Shown here: positions 20,353 to 29,027 of the stretch, piece by piece | Layout: each line of letters begins with the position of its first letter | How positions within the stretch are numbered: position 1 is the stretch's first letter | NCBI GenBank assembly: GCA_028285345.1 | Contig: JANQPT010000057.1 | Location: 1-64,000, forward strand | Source of the DNA: Planctomycetales bacterium | Lineage (GTDB): Bacteria; Planctomycetota; Planctomycetia; Planctomycetales; Planctomycetaceae | Length of the DNA: 64,000 nt | Direction: 5' to 3' | Made by a program: the position numbers and the translations under genes | The notes under the pieces: model-generated | Database searches by the model: none | Told to the model about the DNA's origin: nothing | Seen by the model: the letters and a program-made list of their open reading frames with translations, nothing else

Positions 20353-21429
20353 ATGTCAATGCAGCACGTTTCCGCAACCCGCTTGCCCCACGCCAGTCAA
20401 TGTTTGATGACACTGATCATCGCGGTTGGGGGACTACTGTTGTGTGGGCTGCGAGCCCGCGCTGACGACGGAGATATCGTTCCGCCCGGAGCCAAGTTGG
20501 AAAAAGTCTTCGACGGCGGCGGCGTCTTGACGGAGGGCTGTGCCTGCGGGCTGGATGGCAATATCTATTTTAGCGACATCACATTCACCGTCCAAAGCAC
20601 GGACGACAAGGGTGCAATGGAAGCGGGCCACATCTGGCGGTTCGATCCCCGCAGTTCTAAAGCCACTGTCTTTCGTTCGCCGAGCGGAATGTCCAACGGC
20701 ATCAAATTTGATGCCGCCGGCAACATGATTGTGGCGGAGGGGGCCGATCACGGCGGACGGCGGGTGATTCGAACCGACATGAAAACGGGCAAGAGCTATA
20801 TCATCGCCGCGATGTATGACGGCCGGCCGTTTAACTCTCCCAACGACATAACGATCGACGAGCGTGGCCGGATCTACTTCAGCGACCCGCGGTATCTGGG
20901 CTACGAGCCGCTCGAACAACCGGTAATGGGCGTGTACCGCATCGACACGGACGGTTCGATTCACCGCATCATCATCGATGCGGGAAAGCCGAACGGCGTT
21001 TGCATTTCGCCGGATCAGAAATCGCTATACGTGGTGAGCAACGACAACGGTGCAACCGGCTTCGACCGCCTGCCCGAAGATGCAGAGCTACTTAAAGGAC
21101 GTATGGCGCTACTGGCGTACGACCTTTCGCCGGAAGGGACAGCGAAGTTTCGCAAGGTACTGATTGACTACGCTCCGCAAGACGGCCCTGATGGCTTGGT
21201 CGTCGACGAAGAGGGTAATCTGTACGTCGCCGTCCGCGACGTCACGCGGCCGGGCATTTGCGTTTACTCGCCGGCGGGGAAGGAACTCGCCTACATCCCG
21301 ACGGAAGTCCCGACCAACGTCGGCTTTGCCCGGGGCAACGACAGCAATTTGCTGTACATCACCGCCGGCAAGAGCCTGTACCGGATTCGTCTCAATAAGC
21401 GGGGCTACCACCTGCCGCCGGCCAAATGA
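20353..21429 (+). CDS. Secreted SMP-30/gluconolactonase-like beta-propeller protein
   Basis: From ATG 20353 (AAGG about 8 bp upstream) this is 358 aa. Earlier in-frame starts give an implausible leader. A signal peptide covers about residues 1-36 (CLMTLIIAVGGLLLCGL...ARA). The body is a six-bladed SMP-30 type propeller: TEGCACGLDGNIYFSDI, GNMIVAEGADHGGRR, the metal-site segment FNSPNDITIDERGRIYFSD, and PNGVCISPDQKSLYVV. In the family, Glu, Asn and Asp in these blades bind calcium and the enzyme opens lactones; here export suggests sugar lactones outside the cytoplasm. It is divergent from the DUF1549 gene and ends before a hairpin terminator. Confidence 0.85.
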   Translation: MSMQHVSATRLPHASQCLMTLIIAVGGLLLCGLRARADDGDIVPPGAKLEKVFDGGGVLTEGCACGLDGNIYFSDITFTVQSTDDKGAMEAGHIWRFDPRSSKATVFRSPSGMSNGIKFDAAGNMIVAEGADHGGRRVIRTDMKTGKSYIIAAMYDGRPFNSPNDITIDERGRIYFSDPRYLGYEPLEQPVMGVYRIDTDGSIHRIIIDAGKPNGVCISPDQKSLYVVSNDNGATGFDRLPEDAELLKGRMALLAYDLSPEGTAKFRKVLIDYAPQDGPDGLVVDEEGNLYVAVRDVTRPGICVYSPAGKELAYIPTEVPTNVGFARGNDSNLLYITAGKSLYRIRLNKRGYHLPPAK

Positions 21430-21615
21430 GCAGAACGGTCTGCGACGTCGGCGTTCGGCCCGAAGTCCCTTTCATTACGCTGATTTTCGAGGAATCGGGG
21501 CAACGCAACGCCGCCGAATCACCGCTTTTTTTTGAGACTTTACTACCTGCAGGCGAACCGATAGACTTCGACGTGTCTCAACTTGAGAGTTGCGGAATTC
21601 AGTCGCGTCTGATGC

Positions 21616-21649
21616 CCCGCTCGCCGTGTTCGGGCGGGTTTCTTTGTTC
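21616..21649 (+). terminator. Rho-independent terminator after the SMP-30 gene
   Basis: An 8-bp stem CCCGCTCG/CGGGCGGG (21616-21623 with 21631-21638, one T-G pair) encloses a 7-nt loop and is followed by TTTCTTTGTT. It lies about 190 bp after the SMP-30 stop and 70 bp before tRNA-Lys, so it separates the two transcripts. Confidence 0.65.
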
Positions 21650-21716
21650 ACTCGTCACGACGCAATCGGGCACTGCATCCACGGATCCCGGGATTTCGCC
21701 GCAAAAGTTGCGATTT

Positions 21717-21789
<73 letters not shown>

Positions 21790-21915
21790 CTCTTTTCCCC
21801 CGTGCATTGACTTCGATGACTGAAGCAGCCCCGTTTCGGTCTCCTGCAGACTGTTCGACAGACTCGCTTCCGCGCATAATACTCCAAGCTGCTCTGCTCA
21901 CAAAAGGAGTCTATT

Positions 21916-22341
21916 ATGCTCACGATCAGCGGGAAAGCACTCGCGCGTAAGAAGCCGCTGTTTGACGACTTTTCCGTCCCTCCGCCCGACGACGCGCATG
22001 AGGGAGGCGTCACGTTGCGTGATTTGATTGAGTCTGTCGTACGTCATCAAGTCGCCGCCTTCAAACAACGTCAAGCGGACCGGCAGTTCATTCGCGCGCT
22101 CACCTCCCGCGAAATCGAAGCCGGTGTCGAAGCCGGCAAGATCGAATCGGGCGGCAGCGAAGTGGAGCCGCAATCGGTCGACGCGGCTGACGCTGTTGCA
22201 ACAGCGCTACAGGCATTTGAAGACGGTATGTACCTGGTTGTGATCGACGGTGAAGAACAGCGCGACTTGGACCGGCAGGTCCAGTTGCAAGCCGACAGCC
22301 GGCTGACGTTCGTGCGGCTGACACTGCTCGCCGGCGGATAG
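21916..22341 (+). CDS. 141-aa protein paired with the MolR/DUF4132-type giant protein
   Basis: I know no named family for this one. AAAAGGAG lies 7 bp before the ATG. The soluble, acidic 141-aa protein has a helical middle (GVTLRDLIESVVRHQVAAF, ADRQFIRALTSREIEAG). Its C-terminal half, AVATALQAFEDGMYLVVIDG then LTFVRLTLLAGG, looks like a small alpha/beta unit. It has no signal peptide, membrane helix or catalytic motif. It sits 94 bp upstream of the 1691-aa gene on the same strand, and both starts read ATGCTCA after a purine-rich site, so one operon is likely. I infer a dedicated cytoplasmic partner of the large protein. Confidence 0.75.
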   Translation: MLTISGKALARKKPLFDDFSVPPPDDAHEGGVTLRDLIESVVRHQVAAFKQRQADRQFIRALTSREIEAGVEAGKIESGGSEVEPQSVDAADAVATALQAFEDGMYLVVIDGEEQRDLDRQVQLQADSRLTFVRLTLLAGG

Positions 22342-22435
22342 GCCGTCGCTGATTTTTCAACGCAACGAAGTTGCCGTTTGCACACTCATTCGCACCAACC
22401 GCTTGGTCGCGTTTCTCTATCTTGGAGTCACTCTC

Positions 22436-25400
22436 ATGCTCAAACTGGAGGCTGCTAAGGAACGGCTCGCGCAATGGCGGATCAAGGATGTCGGCGACGA
22501 TGACGACGGACGGTTTGACTCCGCGATCAATAAGCTCCCCAAAAAGCTCCGCGAGATCGCGTTCGCCCTCCTGGGCCGGGATGCGAAGGGCGAAGAGCTG
22601 AATTTTCGTATCGCCTACTATCGCGGCCTTCCGCAGGAAACGTGCGTTGCGTTCGATAAGCTGACGAAAGCTGAGCGGGCAAAGCTGTTTCGCACATTCT
22701 TTGGCAAGCTGGCCACCGACGTCGAGTTGGGCTGGCAATGGCTCAAAGGGGCGCCCTACTCGACGGGCTATTATCGCCAGCCGTTCCGGCCGGGAAAGTC
22801 GGCGGCGCTCACGCTCGGGCGCCGCGCGGATTGGATCCGCTCGTTGGTTGAATTGGGCGGTGTGTTTCGCGACGACGTGCTCACGGCGCCTTGGCTCGCG
22901 GCGTGGGTGCCTTACATACAAATTGGTTGGCGAACCTTCTACGCCGAGGTCGGAATCCTCCTGGCGGCCAAGATCGATTCCGGTGGAAAAGTAGCGGACG
23001 AAGTGTTCGAGATTCTGTGCGCCTCGGCGCGCAAAGAACACGATATCGGCGGCATGGGAGGACATGTGACGCGGGGATTGCTCGGCGCGTCGCGGCCGGA
23101 GGGCTGGGAGTTGATGCAGAAATTGCTGCTGGCGGCGCAACGGCAGGAAGGCCTCAGACAGTCGATTTTCGAGGCGATGGTCGATGCCCACCCTGAGGCG
23201 TTCCGGCAAATGCTGCGGCTGATTGTCGATGAAAAACTGGCGCGGTTCAGTTCCGTCGTCCAAGCCATGGACATTTGGTTTGGCTTGGCGTGGGCGGCCG
23301 CGGCGACAAAAAAAGTCAACGATACGATCGCCGCGGTTGCGGACCTGCTGGAGAAGCCCGCCGCACGGAAGAAAGCGTTGGTCGGAGACGATCCGGAACT
23401 CGCCTATCTGGCACTGTGGGCACTGGCGCATGAGGATGCGCCCGCGTCGGTCAAACCGGCTGAAAAACTGCTGCGTCATCAACAGGTCGAATTTCGTTAC
23501 GTTGCGGCGCTGCACCTTGCGCGGCTGGGAATTCCCACAACGCAATCGGCCCGGGCCAAAGCACTCGACGATGAGGATCTCCGTGTGGCCCTGACGGCGC
23601 TCAACGATCCGCTCGCTGAGGAGCTTGATGAAACAGACGATCAATTTGTAAACGAAGCGCTGTTCGAATCGATTGAGCGACTGTATGAGCGGATGCCGAG
23701 CAAGCCGACACAGTTGAAACCGCTGGTCTGGCCCTGGACTGAGTTACAGGCGCGGAAGGATCATGTCGGAATGCAGTTGGTCGAGGCCAGCGACAAGCTA
23801 CCGGCGACGCGGCTGATTCCACATCTGCAGCACCTCGACCCGCGGAACCGGTCGCGGGTTATCACGAAACTTGCGGCGCAAAAGAAATGGAACGCCGAGA
23901 CACGCACCACAATTCTGGAGAGTCTGGGCGACGCCTCAGCCGACGTGCGCGGGTCCGCCATCGAAGCACTCAAGGATACGCAACTCAAGCCGGCCGAAGC
24001 GGAGGGACTGGAGGCGTTACTGACCCGCACGGCGACTGATCTGCGCACAGGTATTGTCTCGCTGCTGCTGACTCTCGCCGACAAAGCGGCGCTGGAGAGT
24101 GCGTCGCGGTTGATAACGTCGAAACAAAAGCACCAGCGGCTGGCCGGTCTGGAGGTGCTGCGGCAACTCGCCGAGGCGGACCGCCGTCGAGCCGCCTGTA
24201 TCGAGATGGTCGAGGAATGGCGCGCGGGTCGCAAGAAGCTTCTGAAGGACGAGCAAATCCAGGTCGACGCGATTTCAGATTCGAATCGCGAGACGCTTTC
24301 CCTGGAGAATGGATTCGGATTGTTTGATCCGGCAGGCCGCACTCAAGTGGTTCCGCCGAAAAAACACAAGATCAAATGCATGACGGCGGCTGTACCGAAG
24401 CTTCTGAAATCGCTGGACGAACTTGTCCATGCGCACCGCGACGAGAGCATCGTTTACCGTCGCTGGGACGACCAAGAGCACGAGGCGCTACTCGGCGAAC
24501 TGGACTACGGATTTCCGTCAGTGGACTTTCAACGTCCTGCCAAAGAGCAGATTGATAAACTGCCACTGCACAAGGTGTGGGAAGCGTGGTATCGCAAACG
24601 CCCTTCCACGATGAAGGACGCCGACGGCTGGGAGCTGCTGCGCGCGTACGCGATGTTGAACATCGTGACAGACTGGAGCTTCGATGACACTAAGAAGTGG
24701 CTGAAGACCTCGCGTGATCGCAAACCACTGGCGGAACTTGTGCTCGGCAGTTTCAAATTGCCTAAACTCAAATACGAGTCGATTGTAGGAAACGTTCTAC
24801 AGTGGCTGCTCTTGTTGCATTTGCCGAAAAAGGGAATTGACTTCTGCCTGGATGCCGTGGAGACGATCGAGGCGCTCATCCCGGTGAAGGACATGGAAGC
24901 CATTCGCTTTGACCCCAACAAGTCCGAAGCGGAGTACTATATGGACTCCGAATTGGACTGGCGGAGTATGGACTTCGTGACTTCTTGGAGCAGCTTGATC
25001 GGACTGATCAATTGTCGGAGTGATCGACTTTCAGTTCAGCAGCGAGGGCGCTATTGGCAAATCCAGTGCAGGCTTGATGAGCCGTTTTCCGGAGCGACAC
25101 GGAATCGTCCGGATATCAGCGTGACAGCGGCCGCGTATTGCGACGGCGATGCCACGCTCGACGATATTGGTGACCATTTACTGGGACCACAGCAGGTGCG
25201 CCGCTGGAGCAGCGGATTTGATTCAATCAACTCCGTGATGTCGCGCCAGCCGCCGAAGGAATTGCGGGAATTCTTGCATCGGCCGGAGGTCGTAGAGTTT
25301 GTCGAGAGAATTCGAGAGCGGTTGCTCGAGATCGAATTGGCGCGTGGAGAGGCCGCAACTCCTTCGACTGACGCGGCGATTGCGGCTACCTATCGCGGAA

Positions 25401-27511
25401 CGGGGACCTTGGTCCGTTTGCTCAGCGCGCTCGGTAAAGGGGGCTTTAAGAAATTGAGCCGTTGGGGCGCCAAAGTGCAGGATAATCGCCCTGCGACGCT
25501 GACCGAAATGATTAGTCACACGTGGCCGGCGGAGGACGAATCGCCGGACGAGTTCGCCGCCGCGATGAACCGCGCCGTCAAGGAGGGGACTTTTCTGGAA
25601 GAGAGGCTGTTGCAACTGGGCTTTCTCGCGCCGCAGTGGACGGAGTTCATTGACGCGGCACTGAAGTGGGACGGATACTCCGAAGGCTTGTACTGGTACA
25701 TGGCTCACATGAAATACGTCTGGGGTGTCGCCGATTCTTTTGAGGAGCTGGACGCCGAAACGGAGGAATCGGACGACCAAGACGGCGATCGGCCGCAAAA
25801 GCTCTCGCGTTGGGAACGAATTATCCGGGAGCGAACGCCCCTCGCCGATGAGGAACGCGGCGATGGCGCAATCGACGTGGCGTGGTTTCACCGGACTCAC
25901 AAGCTGCTCACTCCGAAGCGCTGGCAAGACTTGGCCGCCGCGGCAAAGTTCGCCGCGACCGCCGCCCAGGCCAAACGCGCACAATACATTTCCGAAGTGC
26001 TGCTGGGAACGGCGTCAAAGAAGGATCTCGTCGACGGCATCAGGAAACGCAATCTCAAAGAGAACGTCCGCCTGTTGGGATTGTTGCCTCTTGCCGGCGG
26101 GGCCAAGCGGGACAAAGACATCGCCGACCGCTACGAAGTCCTGCAGGAGTACCGACGATATGCCAACAAGCTCAGTTCAATGACTCGGCCCGAAGCGTTG
26201 CGCGCGTGCGAGATCGGTCTGCAGAACCTGGCTGCCACTGCCGGATACGACGATCCGATGCGGCTGCAGTGGGCGATGGAGGCAGCCAGTACGAAAGACC
26301 TCGCCCAAGGGCCGGTGGTGGTCAACAAGGGCGACGTCTCGCTCACACTTTCGTTGGATGAACAGGCCGTGCCGGAACTGGTGATTCGCCGTGGCGATAA
26401 GGTGCTCAAGTCATTGCCCAAGACGGTCAACAAAGACAGCAAGTTTGTCGAACTTCGCGAGCGAAATAAGCACCTCAAACGACAGGCCTCGCGGGTCAAA
26501 CAGTCGCTGGAGGCCGCGATGTGCCGTGGCGACGAGTTTACCGGCGGCGAATTGCAGCAGTTGGCCGACCATGCCATTTTGTGGCCGCAACTTTCACGGC
26601 TGGTTCTGGTCGGCGAGGGCAGTATTGGCTATCCCGACAAACGGGGCCGGGCCGTCCGCGATTACGACGGAAACCTCGAACCGGTCAAAAAGAATGAACG
26701 TTTTCGAATCGCGCATCCCCACGACCTGCTGCTGACCAAACAGTGGGACCAGTGGCAGCATGAATGCTTTCGGTCGGAACGTTTGCAGCCGTTCAAACAA
26801 GTCTTTCGTGAGTTGTACGTTGTCACACGACAAGAGAAGAAGGACAAGACCTTCTCCGCCCGTTACACCGGCCAGCAATTGCAGCCGCGTCAAGCCTACG
26901 CTCTCTGGGGCACGCGCGGCTGGTCCGCCGACGAATACGAAGGAGTCTGGAAAACCTACTACAACGAGCAAATCGTGACCTCCGTATCGTTTGACTATGG
27001 TGTTACGACTCCGCTGGAGGTCGAAGGACTGACCGTCGAGCACGTAGCGTTCCGCCGCCGCGATTCGTACAAGAACATCAAGCTGACCGATGTTCCCCCC
27101 CGTTTGTTCAGCGAAACGATGCGGGATTTGGACTTGGTTGTCAGCGTCGCCCACGTCGGAGACGTCGATCCGGAAGCGAGTGCCTCGACGGTCGACATGC
27201 GGGCGTCGCTTCTGCGCGAAACGTGCGACCTGTTCAATTTAAAGAACGTCAAGCTGAAAGACTCACGGGCGATCATCAAAGGCGAGCTCGGAGAATACTC
27301 ACTCCATCTGGGCAGCGGTGTGGTGCATCGCATGCCGGGCGGTTCGGTTTGTATCGTGCCTGTGCACTCGCAACACCGAGGCCGGTTGTTTTTGCCCTTT
27401 GCCGACGACGACCCGCGCACCGCCGAAGTGGTCTCCAAAACCTTGCTGCTGGCACGCGATGAAGAGATCGACGACCCGATCATTCTCGAACAGCTTCGCG
27501 CGATGGCGTAG
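22436..27511 (+). CDS. Giant MolR/DUF4132-type protein (DUF5724-like architecture), 1691 aa
   Basis: GGAG (22424-22427) is 8 bp before the ATG at 22436; a TTG 33 bp upstream is less likely. The N-terminal region is unique. Residues about 290-600 look like helical HEAT-type repeats (ELAYLALWALAHEDAPASVK, SADVRGSAIEALKDTQLKPA). A long helical middle contains a charged stretch near 1105-1130 (EELDAETEESDDQDGDRPQ). The C-terminal 300 residues carry the hallmarks of the MolR/DUF4132 group: FRIAHPHDLLLTKQWDQW near 1422, YALWGTRGWSADEYEGVW, VPPRLFSETMRDLDLVV near 1552 and YSLHLGSGVVHRMPGG. Such proteins often occur with or contain WGR domains; here the WGR is in the convergent ligase gene 82 bp away. 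No signal or membrane segment. Biochemical function is unknown. Confidence 0.85.
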   Translation: MLKLEAAKERLAQWRIKDVGDDDDGRFDSAINKLPKKLREIAFALLGRDAKGEELNFRIAYYRGLPQETCVAFDKLTKAERAKLFRTFFGKLATDVELGWQWLKGAPYSTGYYRQPFRPGKSAALTLGRRADWIRSLVELGGVFRDDVLTAPWLAAWVPYIQIGWRTFYAEVGILLAAKIDSGGKVADEVFEILCASARKEHDIGGMGGHVTRGLLGASRPEGWELMQKLLLAAQRQEGLRQSIFEAMVDAHPEAFRQMLRLIVDEKLARFSSVVQAMDIWFGLAWAAAATKKVNDTIAAVADLLEKPAARKKALVGDDPELAYLALWALAHEDAPASVKPAEKLLRHQQVEFRYVAALHLARLGIPTTQSARAKALDDEDLRVALTALNDPLAEELDETDDQFVNEALFESIERLYERMPSKPTQLKPLVWPWTELQARKDHVGMQLVEASDKLPATRLIPHLQHLDPRNRSRVITKLAAQKKWNAETRTTILESLGDASADVRGSAIEALKDTQLKPAEAEGLEALLTRTATDLRTGIVSLLLTLADKAALESASRLITSKQKHQRLAGLEVLRQLAEADRRRAACIEMVEEWRAGRKKLLKDEQIQVDAISDSNRETLSLENGFGLFDPAGRTQVVPPKKHKIKCMTAAVPKLLKSLDELVHAHRDESIVYRRWDDQEHEALLGELDYGFPSVDFQRPAKEQIDKLPLHKVWEAWYRKRPSTMKDADGWELLRAYAMLNIVTDWSFDDTKKWLKTSRDRKPLAELVLGSFKLPKLKYESIVGNVLQWLLLLHLPKKGIDFCLDAVETIEALIPVKDMEAIRFDPNKSEAEYYMDSELDWRSMDFVTSWSSLIGLINCRSDRLSVQQRGRYWQIQCRLDEPFSGATRNRPDISVTAAAYCDGDATLDDIGDHLLGPQQVRRWSSGFDSINSVMSRQPPKELREFLHRPEVVEFVERIRERLLEIELARGEAATPSTDAAIAATYRGTGTLVRLLSALGKGGFKKLSRWGAKVQDNRPATLTEMISHTWPAEDESPDEFAAAMNRAVKEGTFLEERLLQLGFLAPQWTEFIDAALKWDGYSEGLYWYMAHMKYVWGVADSFEELDAETEESDDQDGDRPQKLSRWERIIRERTPLADEERGDGAIDVAWFHRTHKLLTPKRWQDLAAAAKFAATAAQAKRAQYISEVLLGTASKKDLVDGIRKRNLKENVRLLGLLPLAGGAKRDKDIADRYEVLQEYRRYANKLSSMTRPEALRACEIGLQNLAATAGYDDPMRLQWAMEAASTKDLAQGPVVVNKGDVSLTLSLDEQAVPELVIRRGDKVLKSLPKTVNKDSKFVELRERNKHLKRQASRVKQSLEAAMCRGDEFTGGELQQLADHAILWPQLSRLVLVGEGSIGYPDKRGRAVRDYDGNLEPVKKNERFRIAHPHDLLLTKQWDQWQHECFRSERLQPFKQVFRELYVVTRQEKKDKTFSARYTGQQLQPRQAYALWGTRGWSADEYEGVWKTYYNEQIVTSVSFDYGVTTPLEVEGLTVEHVAFRRRDSYKNIKLTDVPPRLFSETMRDLDLVVSVAHVGDVDPEASASTVDMRASLLRETCDLFNLKNVKLKDSRAIIKGELGEYSLHLGSGVVHRMPGGSVCIVPVHSQHRGRLFLPFADDDPRTAEVVSKTLLLARDEEIDDPIILEQLRAMA

Positions 27512-27593
27512 CAGGGAATCGTCTCGCAAGCTGGTTGATTTCAGCCGCGGCCAAGGAGGAACGGCGCACTCGGCGACGACGAGCCACCCTCGG

Positions 27594-28922
27594 TCACTCT
27601 GCGGATTCCGTTTCCTCGTATCCCTTGCCCGTCTTCTGCTGAATCAACTTTTCCGCATGCGCCTGCGCGGCCTCGTCGTCGCCGAGCGTTTTCGTCTTGG
27701 TTTGACCGTTGGCTCCAATCCGCCCGTACCGCACTGTGACGTCGTTTCCGTTGACGGAAATCTCCCAAAACTTCGCAGACTTGGCGTCGGTAAACTCAAA
27801 GTAGCGTGTGCCAACCTCGCCTCCCGACGTTGCATCTTTCGGCGCGGCTTGCTTGGACCGGGACTTTGCCGGTTCGGGCTTTGTTGTCGCCGGTTCAGGG
27901 TTTAGTGAGACAGCCGTCGCCGCGTCGCTCCGTACGCGGACAAAGGAGGGAAAGCGCGGCACGCCGCCGTCGGTCAATTCCTGGTACCGAAAGGTGATCG
28001 TGCTCCCCGGTGCGGGTGGCGACTCGCGCTGTTTGTCGCTGAGTCCCGTCCCGACGGAGAATTCCACACCCTCTGCGTTGCGGACCAGCAGTGCGCCGAG
28101 CCTGCCTTTATGGCGGCCCTTTCCCGCCACGTGCTGCACCACGACCGCATCCGCATCGACAAACGATTTCACCTTCAGCAGCGACGCCGAGCGGCCCACC
28201 TCATAGCGCGATCCCGGCTCGCGGAGCATCAGTCCCTCACCCCCCAGCGACTCGATCCGCGCAAGTTCCTGGCGCAGATGATCGACCCCCGTGCAGCGTG
28301 TGTGTTCGAGCGAATCGATGAATTCCGACCCGATGCTGGCGGCCAACTCATCAATGCACTGCAGCCGTTCTTCGAAGGGAGCATCCAGCGACGGCGCATC
28401 GAACATCACGTAGCGTATCTGCTTCCAGTGGTCGCTCTTGTCCTGTCGCCGCACGACACTCACCGTGCGCTGAAACGACCGGCGGTCCATCCACAATTCG
28501 CCGTCCAGCGAGGTCTCCGGCAGACCGTCGACAAACCAATCGGGCGCGTGGAACTCGTTGCCCTGACGCGAAAGGAAGCGTTTCCCGTCCCAATACGCCC
28601 GCACGCCGTCCAGCTTTTCACTCATCCACCATTCCGCGAGGTCGACGTCGTTGTCCCAGCGGTGGGCGAGCAGTATCGGCGGGCCTGTCTGCTTCGCCTT
28701 CGACTCGCGCTGGGGAGGCAGCGCGTTTCCGACGCGTTCTTGCTCGGCCTCTTCACCGCGGAGATTGCGGATGTGCTTACACGTGCGTTGTTCGATCGCC
28801 AGCGATTGATTCCGCCACGCCGGACAACTGCAGGAATAGACGCCGCCCACATTCTTGATGACGTAGGGCTGTTTCGCCGAGCCTTTGATCTCGATCGATT
28901 CACCATCCTCTAGATCTGACAT
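27594..28922 (-). CDS. SWIM zinc finger - ATP-dependent DNA ligase - WGR fusion protein
   Basis: This 442-aa protein has three parts. First is a SWIM finger (C31-S-C33 ... C48-K-H50). Second is a small ATP-dependent DNA ligase core: motif I SEKLDGVRAYW with adenylation Lys K103, motif III LDGELW at 139-144, motif IV EGLMLR, motif V LLKVKSF, and an OB fold ending in motif VI PRFPSFVRVR. Third is a Pro/Lys linker and a C-terminal WGR domain (about 365-435: RYFEFTDAKSAKFWEISV, VTVRYGRIG, with YGR in place of WGR). The core is as small as the LigE/phage-like ligases, but there is no periplasmic signal. It is convergent with the MolR-type gene. Nick sealing is inferred from intact motifs. The zinc finger and WGR suggest nucleic-acid targeting or regulation. 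Confidence 0.9.
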   Translation of the reverse strand: MSDLEDGESIEIKGSAKQPYVIKNVGGVYSCSCPAWRNQSLAIEQRTCKHIRNLRGEEAEQERVGNALPPQRESKAKQTGPPILLAHRWDNDVDLAEWWMSEKLDGVRAYWDGKRFLSRQGNEFHAPDWFVDGLPETSLDGELWMDRRSFQRTVSVVRRQDKSDHWKQIRYVMFDAPSLDAPFEERLQCIDELAASIGSEFIDSLEHTRCTGVDHLRQELARIESLGGEGLMLREPGSRYEVGRSASLLKVKSFVDADAVVVQHVAGKGRHKGRLGALLVRNAEGVEFSVGTGLSDKQRESPPAPGSTITFRYQELTDGGVPRFPSFVRVRSDAATAVSLNPEPATTKPEPAKSRSKQAAPKDATSGGEVGTRYFEFTDAKSAKFWEISVNGNDVTVRYGRIGANGQTKTKTLGDDEAAQAHAEKLIQQKTGKGYEETESAE

Positions 28923-29027
28923 GGTGCCTCTCCTTGGTGATTGAGCTTACAATCACGATACCGACGACAATTTTCGACTGCAAGCAGAATTTCTCGCAGC
29001 GGCAAACGCTCCACACCGCCATCGGGT

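Noticed and set aside
22100..23644. 514-aa leftward open frame
   Set aside because: Antisense to the start of the MolR-type gene and its partner; His/Arg/Gln-rich shadow with no ribosome site.
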